Origin: Oceanospirillaceae bacterium
GTDB taxonomy: Bacteria > Pseudomonadota > Gammaproteobacteria > Pseudomonadales > Balneatricaceae
Direction of reading: 5' to 3'
Length of the DNA: 12,591 nucleotides
Assembly (NCBI GenBank): GCA_023954795.1
Contig: JAGSHA010000055.1
Coordinates: 1-12,591 of the forward strand
Part shown: positions 6,668 through 12,591 of the stretch, piece after piece
Position numbering within the stretch: position 1 is the stretch's first letter
Layout of the letters: every line of letters begins with the position of its first letter
Position numbers and translations under genes: made by a program
Notes under the pieces: model-generated
Databases searched by the model: none
Seen by the model: the letters and a program-made list of their open reading frames with translations, nothing else
Told to the model about the DNA's origin: nothing

Positions 6668-6961
6668 ATGAAAATTCGTCCACTTCACGACCGTGTTGTT
6701 ATTCGTCGTAACGAGGAAGAAGCTACCACTGCTGGTGGTATCGTACTGCCAGGCGCTGCTGCAGAAAAACCTAATCAGGGTGAAGTAGTTGCAGTTGGCG
6801 AAGGCCGTGTTCTTAACAGCGGTGACGTTCAGCCACTGACTGTTAAAGTGGGTGATACAGTTTTGTTTGGCGGTTATGCAGGTTCTAACACCGTTAAAGT
6901 CGGTGGCGAAGAACTGCTGATCATGACCGAAGGCGAAATTTACGGCGTACTGGAAGACTAA
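6668..6961 (+). CDS. groES: Co-chaperonin GroES (10 kDa chaperonin)
   Basis: GroES is the heptameric lid that caps GroEL and helps fold proteins in the cytosol. The 97-residue product has the usual length and all family landmarks: MKIRPLHDRVVIRR at the start, a mobile loop TTAGGIVLPGAAAEKP (about 19-34) with the IVL GroEL-contact triplet, GEVVAVGEGR, GDTVLFGGYAGSNTVK, and an ILED-type end (YGVLED). The ATG at 6668 was chosen because AGGAGA lies 8 bases before it and GroES proteins start here; a longer in-frame extension to 6596 would run through the leader hairpin. It is the first gene of the heat-shock operon and is followed 60 bases later by groEL. Codon use is highly optimised. Confidence 0.99.
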   Translation: MKIRPLHDRVVIRRNEEEATTAGGIVLPGAAAEKPNQGEVVAVGEGRVLNSGDVQPLTVKVGDTVLFGGYAGSNTVKVGGEELLIMTEGEIYGVLED

Positions 6962-7021
6962 TAGTCTCCAAGTTACCTATCGTTTTTTTTAGAATTTATC
7001 GATTACGGGATTATTTGAATC

Positions 7022-8671
7022 ATGGCTAAAGACGTACGTTTTGGTGATGACGCTCGTCAGCGCATGCTGGCTGGTGTAAACATTCTGGCAGACGCTGTAA
7101 AAACCACTCTGGGCCCTAAGGGTCGTAACGTTGTACTGGACAAAGCGTTCGGTGCACCTACCGTGACTAAAGACGGTGTATCTGTTGCTAAAGAGATCGA
7201 GCTGGAAGACAAGTTCGAGAACATGGGCGCACAGATGGTTAAAGAAGTGGCGTCTCAGGCGAACGATGTAGCGGGTGACGGTACTACAACTGCAACCGTA
7301 CTAGCTCAGGCTATCGTTAACGAAGGTCTGAAATCTGTTGCTGCCGGCATGAACCCAATGGATCTGAAACGCGGCATCGACAAAGCATCTGCTGCTGTTG
7401 TTGAACAGCTGCAGGCGATGGCTGTGCCATGTGCTGATTCCAAAGCGATCGCACAGGTAGGTACTATCTCTGCTAATGCTGACTCTCAGGTAGGTGAGAT
7501 CATCGCTGAAGCGATGGAGAAAGTCGGTAAAGAAGGTGTTATCACCGTAGAAGAAGGTTCCGGCCTGGAAAACGAACTGGATGTTGTAGAAGGCATGCAG
7601 TTTGACCGCGGTTACCTGTCTCCTTACTTCATCAACAATCAGGACAACATGAGCGCTGAAGTTGAGCAGCCATTCATCCTGCTGGTTGATAAAAAAATCT
7701 CTAACATCCGTGACCTGCTACCGGTACTGGAGCAGGTTGCTAAGTCTTCCCGTCCACTGCTGATCATCGCAGAAGACGTTGAAGGCGAAGCGCTGGCAAC
7801 TCTGGTTGTGAACAACATGCGCGGTATCGTAAAAGTTGCCGCTGTTAAAGCACCAGGTTTTGGTGATCGTCGTAAAGCTATGCTGGAAGACATCGCGATC
7901 CTGACTGGCGGTACTGTGATCTCTGAAGAAGTAGGTCTGAGCCTGGAAGGCGCGACTCTGGAGCAGCTGGGTCAGGCGAAACGTGTTTCTATCACTAAAG
8001 AAAACACCACTATCGTTGACGGTGTTGGCGCTGCAGATACTATCGAAGCACGCGTTAACCAGATCCGTGCACAGATGGAAGAGACCTCTTCTGATTACGA
8101 CCGTGAAAAACTGCAGGAGCGCGTAGCGAAACTGGCAGGCGGTGTTGCAGTGATCAAAGTAGGCGCTGCGACTGAAGTTGAAATGAAAGAGAAGAAGGCA
8201 CGCGTTGAAGACGCACTGCACGCTACACGTGCTGCTGTCGAAGAAGGCGTGGTACCTGGCGGTGGTGTTGCACTGATCCGTGCGCTGGACGCTGTAGCTG
8301 AGCTGGAAGGTGAAAACCACGATCAGCGTGTTGGTATCGAGCTGGCATTCCGTGCGCTGGAAGCGCCGCTGCGTCAGATCGTTGGTAACTGTGGTGAAGA
8401 AGGTTCTGTTATCGTATCTAACATCCGTGAAAAAGGTAAAGGTAACTACGGTTACAACGCTGCTTCCGGTGAATACGGCGATATGATCGAAATGGGTATC
8501 CTTGATCCTGCTAAAGTAACCCGTTCTGCGCTGCAGGCGGCTGCATCTGTTGCAGGTCTGATGATCACAACTGAAGCGATGATTGCTGATAAACCTGCTG
8601 AAGGTGGCGCACCTGCGATGCCTGATATGGGTGGCATGGGTGGTATGGGTGGCATGGGCGGCATGATGTAA
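7022..8671 (+). CDS. groEL: Chaperonin GroEL (60 kDa chaperonin)
   Basis: GroEL is the tetradecameric ATP-driven folding chamber of the cytosol. The product is 549 residues, one longer than E. coli GroEL. It has the equatorial ATP-binding motifs TLGPKGRNVVLDK (29-41) and GDGTTTATVLAQ (85-96), where Asp86 corresponds to E. coli Asp87. The apical domain follows, then ARVEDALHATRAAVEEG with the catalytic Asp equivalent to E. coli Asp398, then the VPGGG turn. The C-terminal tail ends in four GGM repeats and MM. There is only one groEL in the window. The upstream region has no strong Shine-Dalgarno: the nearest candidate, CGGGA, is 11 bases from the ATG. Expression probably also depends on coupling within the groESL message. 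An intrinsic terminator follows. Confidence 0.99.
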   Translation: MAKDVRFGDDARQRMLAGVNILADAVKTTLGPKGRNVVLDKAFGAPTVTKDGVSVAKEIELEDKFENMGAQMVKEVASQANDVAGDGTTTATVLAQAIVNEGLKSVAAGMNPMDLKRGIDKASAAVVEQLQAMAVPCADSKAIAQVGTISANADSQVGEIIAEAMEKVGKEGVITVEEGSGLENELDVVEGMQFDRGYLSPYFINNQDNMSAEVEQPFILLVDKKISNIRDLLPVLEQVAKSSRPLLIIAEDVEGEALATLVVNNMRGIVKVAAVKAPGFGDRRKAMLEDIAILTGGTVISEEVGLSLEGATLEQLGQAKRVSITKENTTIVDGVGAADTIEARVNQIRAQMEETSSDYDREKLQERVAKLAGGVAVIKVGAATEVEMKEKKARVEDALHATRAAVEEGVVPGGGVALIRALDAVAELEGENHDQRVGIELAFRALEAPLRQIVGNCGEEGSVIVSNIREKGKGNYGYNAASGEYGDMIEMGILDPAKVTRSALQAAASVAGLMITTEAMIADKPAEGGAPAMPDMGGMGGMGGMGGMM

Positions 8672-8688
8672 TCACTAGCCCCTAGTGA
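8672..8688 (+). repeat. Stem-loop directly after the groEL stop codon
   Basis: A perfect 7-bp inverted repeat TCACTAG/CTAGTGA with loop CCC begins at the base after the groEL TAA. It stands 11 bases before the main terminator stem and has no T-run of its own. It may protect the 3' end of this abundant message. Confidence 0.5.
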
Positions 8689-8699
8689 ACCCTGATAAA

Positions 8700-8723
8700 A
8701 GCCCCGCAATAGCGGGGCTTTTT
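8700..8723 (+). terminator. Intrinsic terminator of the groESL operon
   Basis: A perfect 8-bp stem AGCCCCGC/GCGGGGCT (8700-8707 with 8712-8719) with an AATA loop runs into a T-run (8719-8723). It starts 28 bases past the groEL stop and separates the heat-shock operon from the next gene. Confidence 0.95.
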
Positions 8724-8812
8724 GCGTTAAGACACTCGCTGTAATCTTTTGTCTGAAGGGCAAAACTGCTAGTGTGGTTGGGTTAATTGGATTGAGATTT
8801 TGGTGACAGCGC

Positions 8813-9787
8813 ATGAGTCGAGATGACTTTGATATTCCAGACCTGGGACCGGCGGAGCCGGATCGGGTTACACCTCCCCCGAGCAGCGCAGGTGCAGCTA
8901 CTGCGTCAGAAATGCAACGGCCTCCGGTCAAGCGCAGTGGTGGATGGTTTCAGTCTTTTTTATTGATTTTATTGGTCGCTGCCTGTTCCGGGTTGGGATA
9001 TTGGGGGCTGACGATGTACGAACAGCTGCAGGCCGAGAGAGAGTCGGTGGCTGAGTTGCAAGCGCAGATGAAAGAGATGAGGGATCTGTTGAATCTGGCA
9101 GAAACCAGTGCCCAGAGATCGGGAGATACGTTGCTGGATCAGGTCACCAGTATGAGCAAAGCTGCGCAGGATAAATACAAGCATTTTGATTCTGAGATCG
9201 CGAAGCTTTGGGCGATTGCCTATCAGAAAAATAAGCCTGAACTGGAAAAACAGGCGAAACAGATTACAGGTCAAAATAGTCAGCTCAATTCTCTGGATAA
9301 GCAGCTAAAATCCCAAGGTACGCAGCTGAAAGCGCAAGCCGCGAAGTTTAGCGAACAGACAAAGGCGATTGCCGTCCAGACAAAAGCACTGAATGCCGTT
9401 AAGCAATCGTTAGCTGTACAGCAGAAAAAGATCACTGCGATGTCTGCTGAAGTGAATAAAAGCAAGTCTTCAGTGAAAGACCTGGTTTCCGCAGACCTGA
9501 AAAAAGTGCGCTCTGAAGTGGTAGCCGCGCAGACCGCGATGCGTCTCAGTGAAGAAGTGATGACAGAAGAGCAGGCGGTATTAACGGCTGCTCTCCGCAA
9601 GCTGACAGATCGCACAGCAGCACTGGAAAACGGGCAGCGTAAAAACGGTTTGGAACGGCGCGTGAAAAATAATGAAGATGCGGTGCGTGCCTATGATGCG
9701 ACACGTCGTGAGCTGAATCGAAATTTGCTGCAGATTAAGAAGAAAATTAACGAGTTACAGCTGGCTGTAGAAAAGCAGGTTAAGTAA
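8813..9787 (+). CDS. Membrane-anchored coiled-coil protein of unknown function
   Basis: I do not recognise this 324-residue protein. Residues 1-44 are hydrophilic, acidic first and then Pro- and Ser-rich. A single membrane segment (about 45-68, WFQSFLLILLVAACSGLGYW) is preceded by basic residues (KRSGG), suggesting the N-terminus is cytoplasmic and the rest periplasmic. From about 69 to the end the chain is rich in Gln, Lys, Glu, Ala and Leu with heptad-like spacing, especially 140-230 (repeated KQ, LKSQ, LKAQ and KA units) and 290-324. This indicates a long coiled coil. No enzyme motif or cysteine cluster is visible. The ATG at 8813 has only a weak GGTGA upstream. The GST-family gene starts 19 bases after its stop, so the two are probably cotranscribed. 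A structural or scaffold role at the envelope is possible but unproven. Confidence 0.85.
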   Translation: MSRDDFDIPDLGPAEPDRVTPPPSSAGAATASEMQRPPVKRSGGWFQSFLLILLVAACSGLGYWGLTMYEQLQAERESVAELQAQMKEMRDLLNLAETSAQRSGDTLLDQVTSMSKAAQDKYKHFDSEIAKLWAIAYQKNKPELEKQAKQITGQNSQLNSLDKQLKSQGTQLKAQAAKFSEQTKAIAVQTKALNAVKQSLAVQQKKITAMSAEVNKSKSSVKDLVSADLKKVRSEVVAAQTAMRLSEEVMTEEQAVLTAALRKLTDRTAALENGQRKNGLERRVKNNEDAVRAYDATRRELNRNLLQIKKKINELQLAVEKQVK

Positions 9788-9806
9788 CCCCAGAGGACGT
9801 TGGCAG

Positions 9807-10424
9807 ATGATTAAAGTTTATGGTGGTGTATTTTCCCGCGGCAGTATGGTGATGTGCGCACTGGAAACATTGGGTATCGAATATGAAATGGTATCGATGT
9901 CGGCCCGTGATCCGAATACACAGACCGCCGAATACCGTGCGCTGAATCCTACGGGTAAACTACCGACCATTGTCGATGGTGATCTGGTACTGTTCGAAAC
10001 GCAGGCGATCTTGTTTTATCTGGCACAGAAGTACGGCAACAACCTGTTGTGGGCGGATACGGCGGAAGATGTGGCCGAAATCTATCGTTGGTCACTTTAT
10101 GTGAGCAATCAGATGGAAGTGCCATCGTTAAACTTGTTGTTACAGATGAAATACAGTCCGGATGGTAAAGGTGATCCGGCTAAGATCTCGGAAGCGAATG
10201 CCGAGTTGGATCGTTTTCTGCCAATACTGGAGCAGCGTCTGGAAGGCCGTGAATTTGTTGCCGGTGATAAGCGTACAGTCGCGGATATTCACGGTGCCAG
10301 CGTATTAGCATGGGCCAAGCTGTCTGGGTTTGATTACGAGCGTTATCCGAACGTACATGCCTGGATCAAGCGTCAGTTGAAGTCTGAGGCTGCGCAACGG
10401 GTCATGGCAAAAGCAAAAGGGTGA
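9807..10424 (+). CDS. Glutathione S-transferase family protein
   Basis: This 205-residue cytosolic protein has a full GST fold. The thioredoxin-like N-terminal domain (about 1-78) contains FSRGSMV with candidate catalytic Ser10 or Ser13. It also has NPTGKLPTIVDGD with the cis-proline Pro53, and the glutathione-binding Glu64-Thr65 of FETQAILFYLA. The alpha-helical C-terminal domain (about 88-205) contains FVAGDKRTVADIHGASVLAW, the N-capping region typical of the superfamily. The substrate is unknown; conjugation of electrophiles, peroxide reduction or a chaperone-like role are all seen in the family. The start has AGAGGA 9 bases upstream. It follows the coiled-coil gene by 19 bases and is likely in the same operon. 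It is not the stringent starvation protein SspA as far as I can see. Confidence 0.9.
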   Translation: MIKVYGGVFSRGSMVMCALETLGIEYEMVSMSARDPNTQTAEYRALNPTGKLPTIVDGDLVLFETQAILFYLAQKYGNNLLWADTAEDVAEIYRWSLYVSNQMEVPSLNLLLQMKYSPDGKGDPAKISEANAELDRFLPILEQRLEGREFVAGDKRTVADIHGASVLAWAKLSGFDYERYPNVHAWIKRQLKSEAAQRVMAKAKG

Positions 10425-10432
10425 TTCGGGTA

Positions 10433-10456
10433 CTGAGGGGGTGATTAACCCCTTAG
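10433..10456 (+). terminator. Hairpin after the GST gene, possible weak terminator
   Basis: An 8-bp stem CTGAGGGG/CCCCTTAG (one G-U pair, loop GTGATTAA) starts 8 bases after the GST stop. There is no T-run after it, so efficient Rho-independent termination is doubtful. A second hairpin follows at 10477-10491. Confidence 0.4.
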
Positions 10457-10476
10457 CTCACGCGGATTTGATCATG

Positions 10477-10491
10477 GCCTGTATAACAGGC
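10477..10491 (+). repeat. Short perfect stem-loop between the GST and thpR genes
   Basis: GCCTGT and ACAGGC form a 6-bp stem with an ATA loop, 40 bases before the thpR ATG. It has no T-run. Its role is unknown; it could be part of a two-hairpin 3' end for the GST message or a site upstream of the thpR promoter. Confidence 0.4.
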
Positions 10492-10531
10492 AGAATAAGC
10501 GGTTTCCTCTGAATATACTTTGAACACATCC

Positions 10532-11101
10532 ATGAAAATTCGTGCGTTCTTTGCACTGACCCTACCTGATTCCGTCGTGCGCTGGTTAGCTGACCACGCA
10601 GATACTCTCTGTGAATACGATAAGCAGGTCGAAGTAGAGTGGGTTGATTCAGAGACCTACCACCTGACATTGTGTTTCCTGGGCGATATTAGTCTGGAGC
10701 AGGTAGATCAGGTAGAAGCACTGGCACGTGAGAGCCTGAAGGATACCACCTCATTTCAGGTGCATATCAATGCAACTGACTATTACCGTGTCAGTAAGAA
10801 GTTGGCGCTGGTCGCTGCGCTACCCAATGCCAACGAAGAGATTATGCATCTGCACCATCTGATGGGGCAGGTTGCTACCGAGGCAGGCATCCCGCAGGAA
10901 GATAAAGGCTTTAGCTTTAGGCCACATGTCACGCTGGGGCGCTTGCCAGGCAAGAAAAATGGATTTAAGCCGCCAGAAGCGTGGCCAGAGGTTGATCTGA
11001 TCAGTTTGGCTGATTCGGTTGTCCTCTTTCAGAGTAAGCCGGGGGAGCGTGGTTCGATTTATACACCACTGTTCGAAATTCCCCTACAAGATTTGGCTTA
11101 A
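10532..11101 (+). CDS. thpR: RNA 2',3'-cyclic phosphodiesterase (2'-5' RNA ligase family)
   Basis: This 189-residue member of the 2H phosphoesterase superfamily opens RNA 2',3'-cyclic phosphates to 2'-phosphates and, in vitro, can join tRNA halves by a 2'-5' bond. The two catalytic histidine motifs are present: HLTLCFLG (44-51) and HVTLGRL (132-138). It starts MKIRAFFAL, and the length is close to E. coli ThpR (formerly LigT, about 176 residues). The ATG at 10532 was preferred over an in-frame TTG four codons earlier because family members start at this point. Neither start has a Shine-Dalgarno. A TATACT hexamer (10514-10519) sits so close that, if it is the -10 box, the leader would be only about 6 bases. 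Its physiological role in bacteria is not well defined. Confidence 0.9.
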   Translation: MKIRAFFALTLPDSVVRWLADHADTLCEYDKQVEVEWVDSETYHLTLCFLGDISLEQVDQVEALARESLKDTTSFQVHINATDYYRVSKKLALVAALPNANEEIMHLHHLMGQVATEAGIPQEDKGFSFRPHVTLGRLPGKKNGFKPPEAWPEVDLISLADSVVLFQSKPGERGSIYTPLFEIPLQDLA

Positions 11102-11160
11102 GCGCTTTATTCAAGCGACCCCTTAAGTTTCCCAGACATCCCAAATTAGATACTAAATTT

Positions 11161-12537
11161 ATGCGTGCTCCTGAACTTCTGTCCCCTGCCGGGACGCTGA
11201 AAAATATGAAATATGCGTTCGCCTACGGGGCGGATGCGGTCTACGCAGGTCAGCCTCGTTATAGTCTGCGAGTGCGTGAAAATGACTTCAATATGGATAA
11301 CCTCCAGACTGGGATCGATCTGGCACACAGTCTGGACAAGAAGTTCCTCGTCGCAAGTAACATCATGCCTCACAACGGCAAACTGAAAACCTATCTGGAC
11401 GATATGCGTCCGGTGGTTGAGATGGGGCCTGATGCGCTGATTATGTCTGATCCCGGCCTGATTATGATGGTGAAGGATACCTTCCCTGATATGCCGATCC
11501 ACCTGTCTGTCCAGTCCAATACAATGAACTGGGCGACAGTGAAGTTTTGGGAACGGATGGGTATTGAGCGTGTCATTCTGTCCCGCGAATTGTCACTGGA
11601 TGAAGTGGCAGAGATCCGCCAGATCTGTCCGGACATGGAGCTGGAGGTGTTTGTACACGGCTCTCTGTGTATCGCTTATTCTGGTCGTTGTCTGCTGTCG
11701 GGTTATATCAACCACCGTGATCCGAACCAGGGTACCTGTACCAACTCGTGTCGCTGGAAGTACGACGCTCATGAAGCCAAGCAGGATGAAACGGGCGATT
11801 TGATCCCTGTCGCTCAGGAAAATCAGGAGTTAGCCGCAGAAGCGCCTCAACAGTTTGATCCGACCACAGATTTGGGATTGGGCGGTCACACTGATACGCC
11901 ATACTTGCTGCAAGAGCGTTCCCGTCCGGGTGAATACATGCCTGCTTATGAAGATGAGCACGGTACTTACATCATGAACTCCAAAGATCTGCGTGCGATT
12001 CAGCATGTACATCGTTTGGCGGAGATTGGTGTTGACTGTCTGAAGATCGAAGGGCGGACGAAGTCTTATTACTATGTCGCGCGTACTGCGCAGGCGTACC
12101 GTAAAGCGATTGATGATGCCGTTGCGGGACGTCCGTTCGACATGGGTCTGATGGATGAGCTGGAAAATCTGGCGCACCGCGGTTACACCGAAGGTTTCTA
12201 CCGTCGTCATGTTCACGATGAATACCAGAACTACGAAACCGGGAACTCTATCGGTTATCACCAGCAGTTTGTGGGTGAAATTCTGGGCCGCGAAGGTGAC
12301 ATGCTGAAAGTGGACGTGAAAAACCGCTTCCAGAAAGGTGATACGCTGGAATTGATGACACCGCAGGGTAATCGCAAGTTTGTGCTGGAAACGATGCACA
12401 ACAAAAAAGGTCAGGATGTCGATGTGGCGCCCGGCTCGGGTCACGTGGTCAGCATCCCGATGGGAGGAGACGTTGATCCAGAGCATGCACTGCTGATGCG
12501 TGATCTGCGCGACGTTGAAACAACCCGTAAAAAATAA
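11161..12537 (+). CDS. trhP: U32 family tRNA hydroxylation protein TrhP (YegQ)
   Basis: This 458-residue cytosolic protein is the right length for E. coli YegQ/TrhP (about 453). Homologues use prephenate to hydroxylate uridine 34 of certain tRNAs to 5-hydroxyuridine, the first step towards cmo5U and mcmo5U wobble bases. It begins MRAPELLSPAGTLKNMKYAFAYGADAVYAG, which is diagnostic. It carries the U32 signature EVFVHGSLCIAYSGRCLLS (162-180), and GTCTNSCRW (191-199). Cys170, Cys177, Cys193 and Cys197 are candidates for iron-sulfur cluster ligands. GEYMPAYEDEHGTYIMNSKDL and DCLKIEGRTKSYYYVARTAQAYRKAIDDA follow, also typical of YegQ. The older label 'collagenase-like protease' is misleading. There is no clear Shine-Dalgarno before the ATG. 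It starts 59 bases after thpR. Confidence 0.93.
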   Translation: MRAPELLSPAGTLKNMKYAFAYGADAVYAGQPRYSLRVRENDFNMDNLQTGIDLAHSLDKKFLVASNIMPHNGKLKTYLDDMRPVVEMGPDALIMSDPGLIMMVKDTFPDMPIHLSVQSNTMNWATVKFWERMGIERVILSRELSLDEVAEIRQICPDMELEVFVHGSLCIAYSGRCLLSGYINHRDPNQGTCTNSCRWKYDAHEAKQDETGDLIPVAQENQELAAEAPQQFDPTTDLGLGGHTDTPYLLQERSRPGEYMPAYEDEHGTYIMNSKDLRAIQHVHRLAEIGVDCLKIEGRTKSYYYVARTAQAYRKAIDDAVAGRPFDMGLMDELENLAHRGYTEGFYRRHVHDEYQNYETGNSIGYHQQFVGEILGREGDMLKVDVKNRFQKGDTLELMTPQGNRKFVLETMHNKKGQDVDVAPGSGHVVSIPMGGDVDPEHALLMRDLRDVETTRKK

Positions 12538-12550
12538 ATATCGCGCGCCC

Positions 12551-12591
12551 ATGGACCTGAGTAAATACAGTTTCCGGCGCGCACTGCGTCC
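12551..12591 (+). CDS. Possible start of a further gene (partial, 13 codons visible)
   Basis: An ATG at 12551 opens a frame reading MDLSKYSFRRALR to the window edge with no stop. It starts 13 bases after the trhP stop on the same strand, which would fit an operon, but there is no Shine-Dalgarno and far too little sequence to identify a product. It is listed only because the frame is open and plausibly placed. Confidence 0.25.
   Translation, partial: MDLSKYSFRRALR

Noticed and set aside
7718..8320. 200-codon minus-strand open frame inside groEL
   Set aside because: It is a codon-bias shadow of groEL, which is certain from its full-length sequence. Long antisense frames are common opposite highly biased genes.
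8632..8668. Short tandem GGYATGGGY repeats
   Set aside because: They simply encode the Gly-Gly-Met C-terminal tail found in most GroEL proteins, not a microsatellite of independent interest.
11830..12552. 240-codon minus-strand open frame opposite trhP
   Set aside because: It is antisense to the clearly homologous trhP reading frame and has no recognisable domain or ribosome binding site.
1..12591. Mobile elements, CRISPR arrays, tRNA genes and toxin-antitoxin or defence loci
   Set aside because: No transposase, integrase, terminal repeat pair, repeat-spacer array, tRNA cloverleaf or known defence motif was seen. FxsA has a phage-exclusion link by name only.

Overview
The window is an ordinary chromosomal stretch from a gammaproteobacterium. 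The layout fxsA, then groES, then groEL behind a textbook sigma-32 promoter, together with yajQ, ampG, panE, thpR and trhP (yegQ) homologues, is typical of that class. The GroEL and accessory gene sequences look like a marine Oceanospirillales-type lineage, but that placement is inference from memory and not a computed phylogeny. There are no transposases, integrases, phage genes, CRISPR arrays, tRNAs or rRNAs.

Left part, minus strand (1-2397): a TonB-dependent outer membrane receptor that runs off the left edge is preceded by a well-formed cobalamin riboswitch with its own sigma-70-like promoter. Upstream of that on the same strand is a 2-dehydropantoate 2-reductase (panE). The riboswitch indicates that the receptor imports vitamin B12 or a related corrinoid and is switched off when B12 is plentiful.

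Middle left (2398-5545): yajQ and an AmpG-type muropeptide permease lie on the plus strand. They converge on a minus-strand short-chain dehydrogenase; a strong bidirectional terminator sits between the convergent genes. The dehydrogenase has groEL-like optimised codons, unlike ampG. A 425-base intergenic region (5546-5970) carries several inverted and direct repeats that look like operator material for the divergent dehydrogenase and fxsA genes.

Middle right (5971-8723): fxsA, then the heat-shock promoter, groES and groEL, closed by a clear intrinsic terminator. This is the cell's main chaperonin operon.

Right part (8813-12591): a membrane-anchored coiled-coil protein of unknown function, closely followed by a glutathione S-transferase family protein, then an RNA 2',3'-cyclic phosphodiesterase (thpR) and a U32-family tRNA hydroxylation protein (trhP/yegQ). 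The last 40 bases may open another gene, but too little is visible to say.

I do not see an undescribed multi-gene system here. The points most worth a second look are the repeat cluster between the dehydrogenase and fxsA, the uncharacterised coiled-coil protein next to groEL, and the regulatory details of the B12 riboswitch and the groESL leader.
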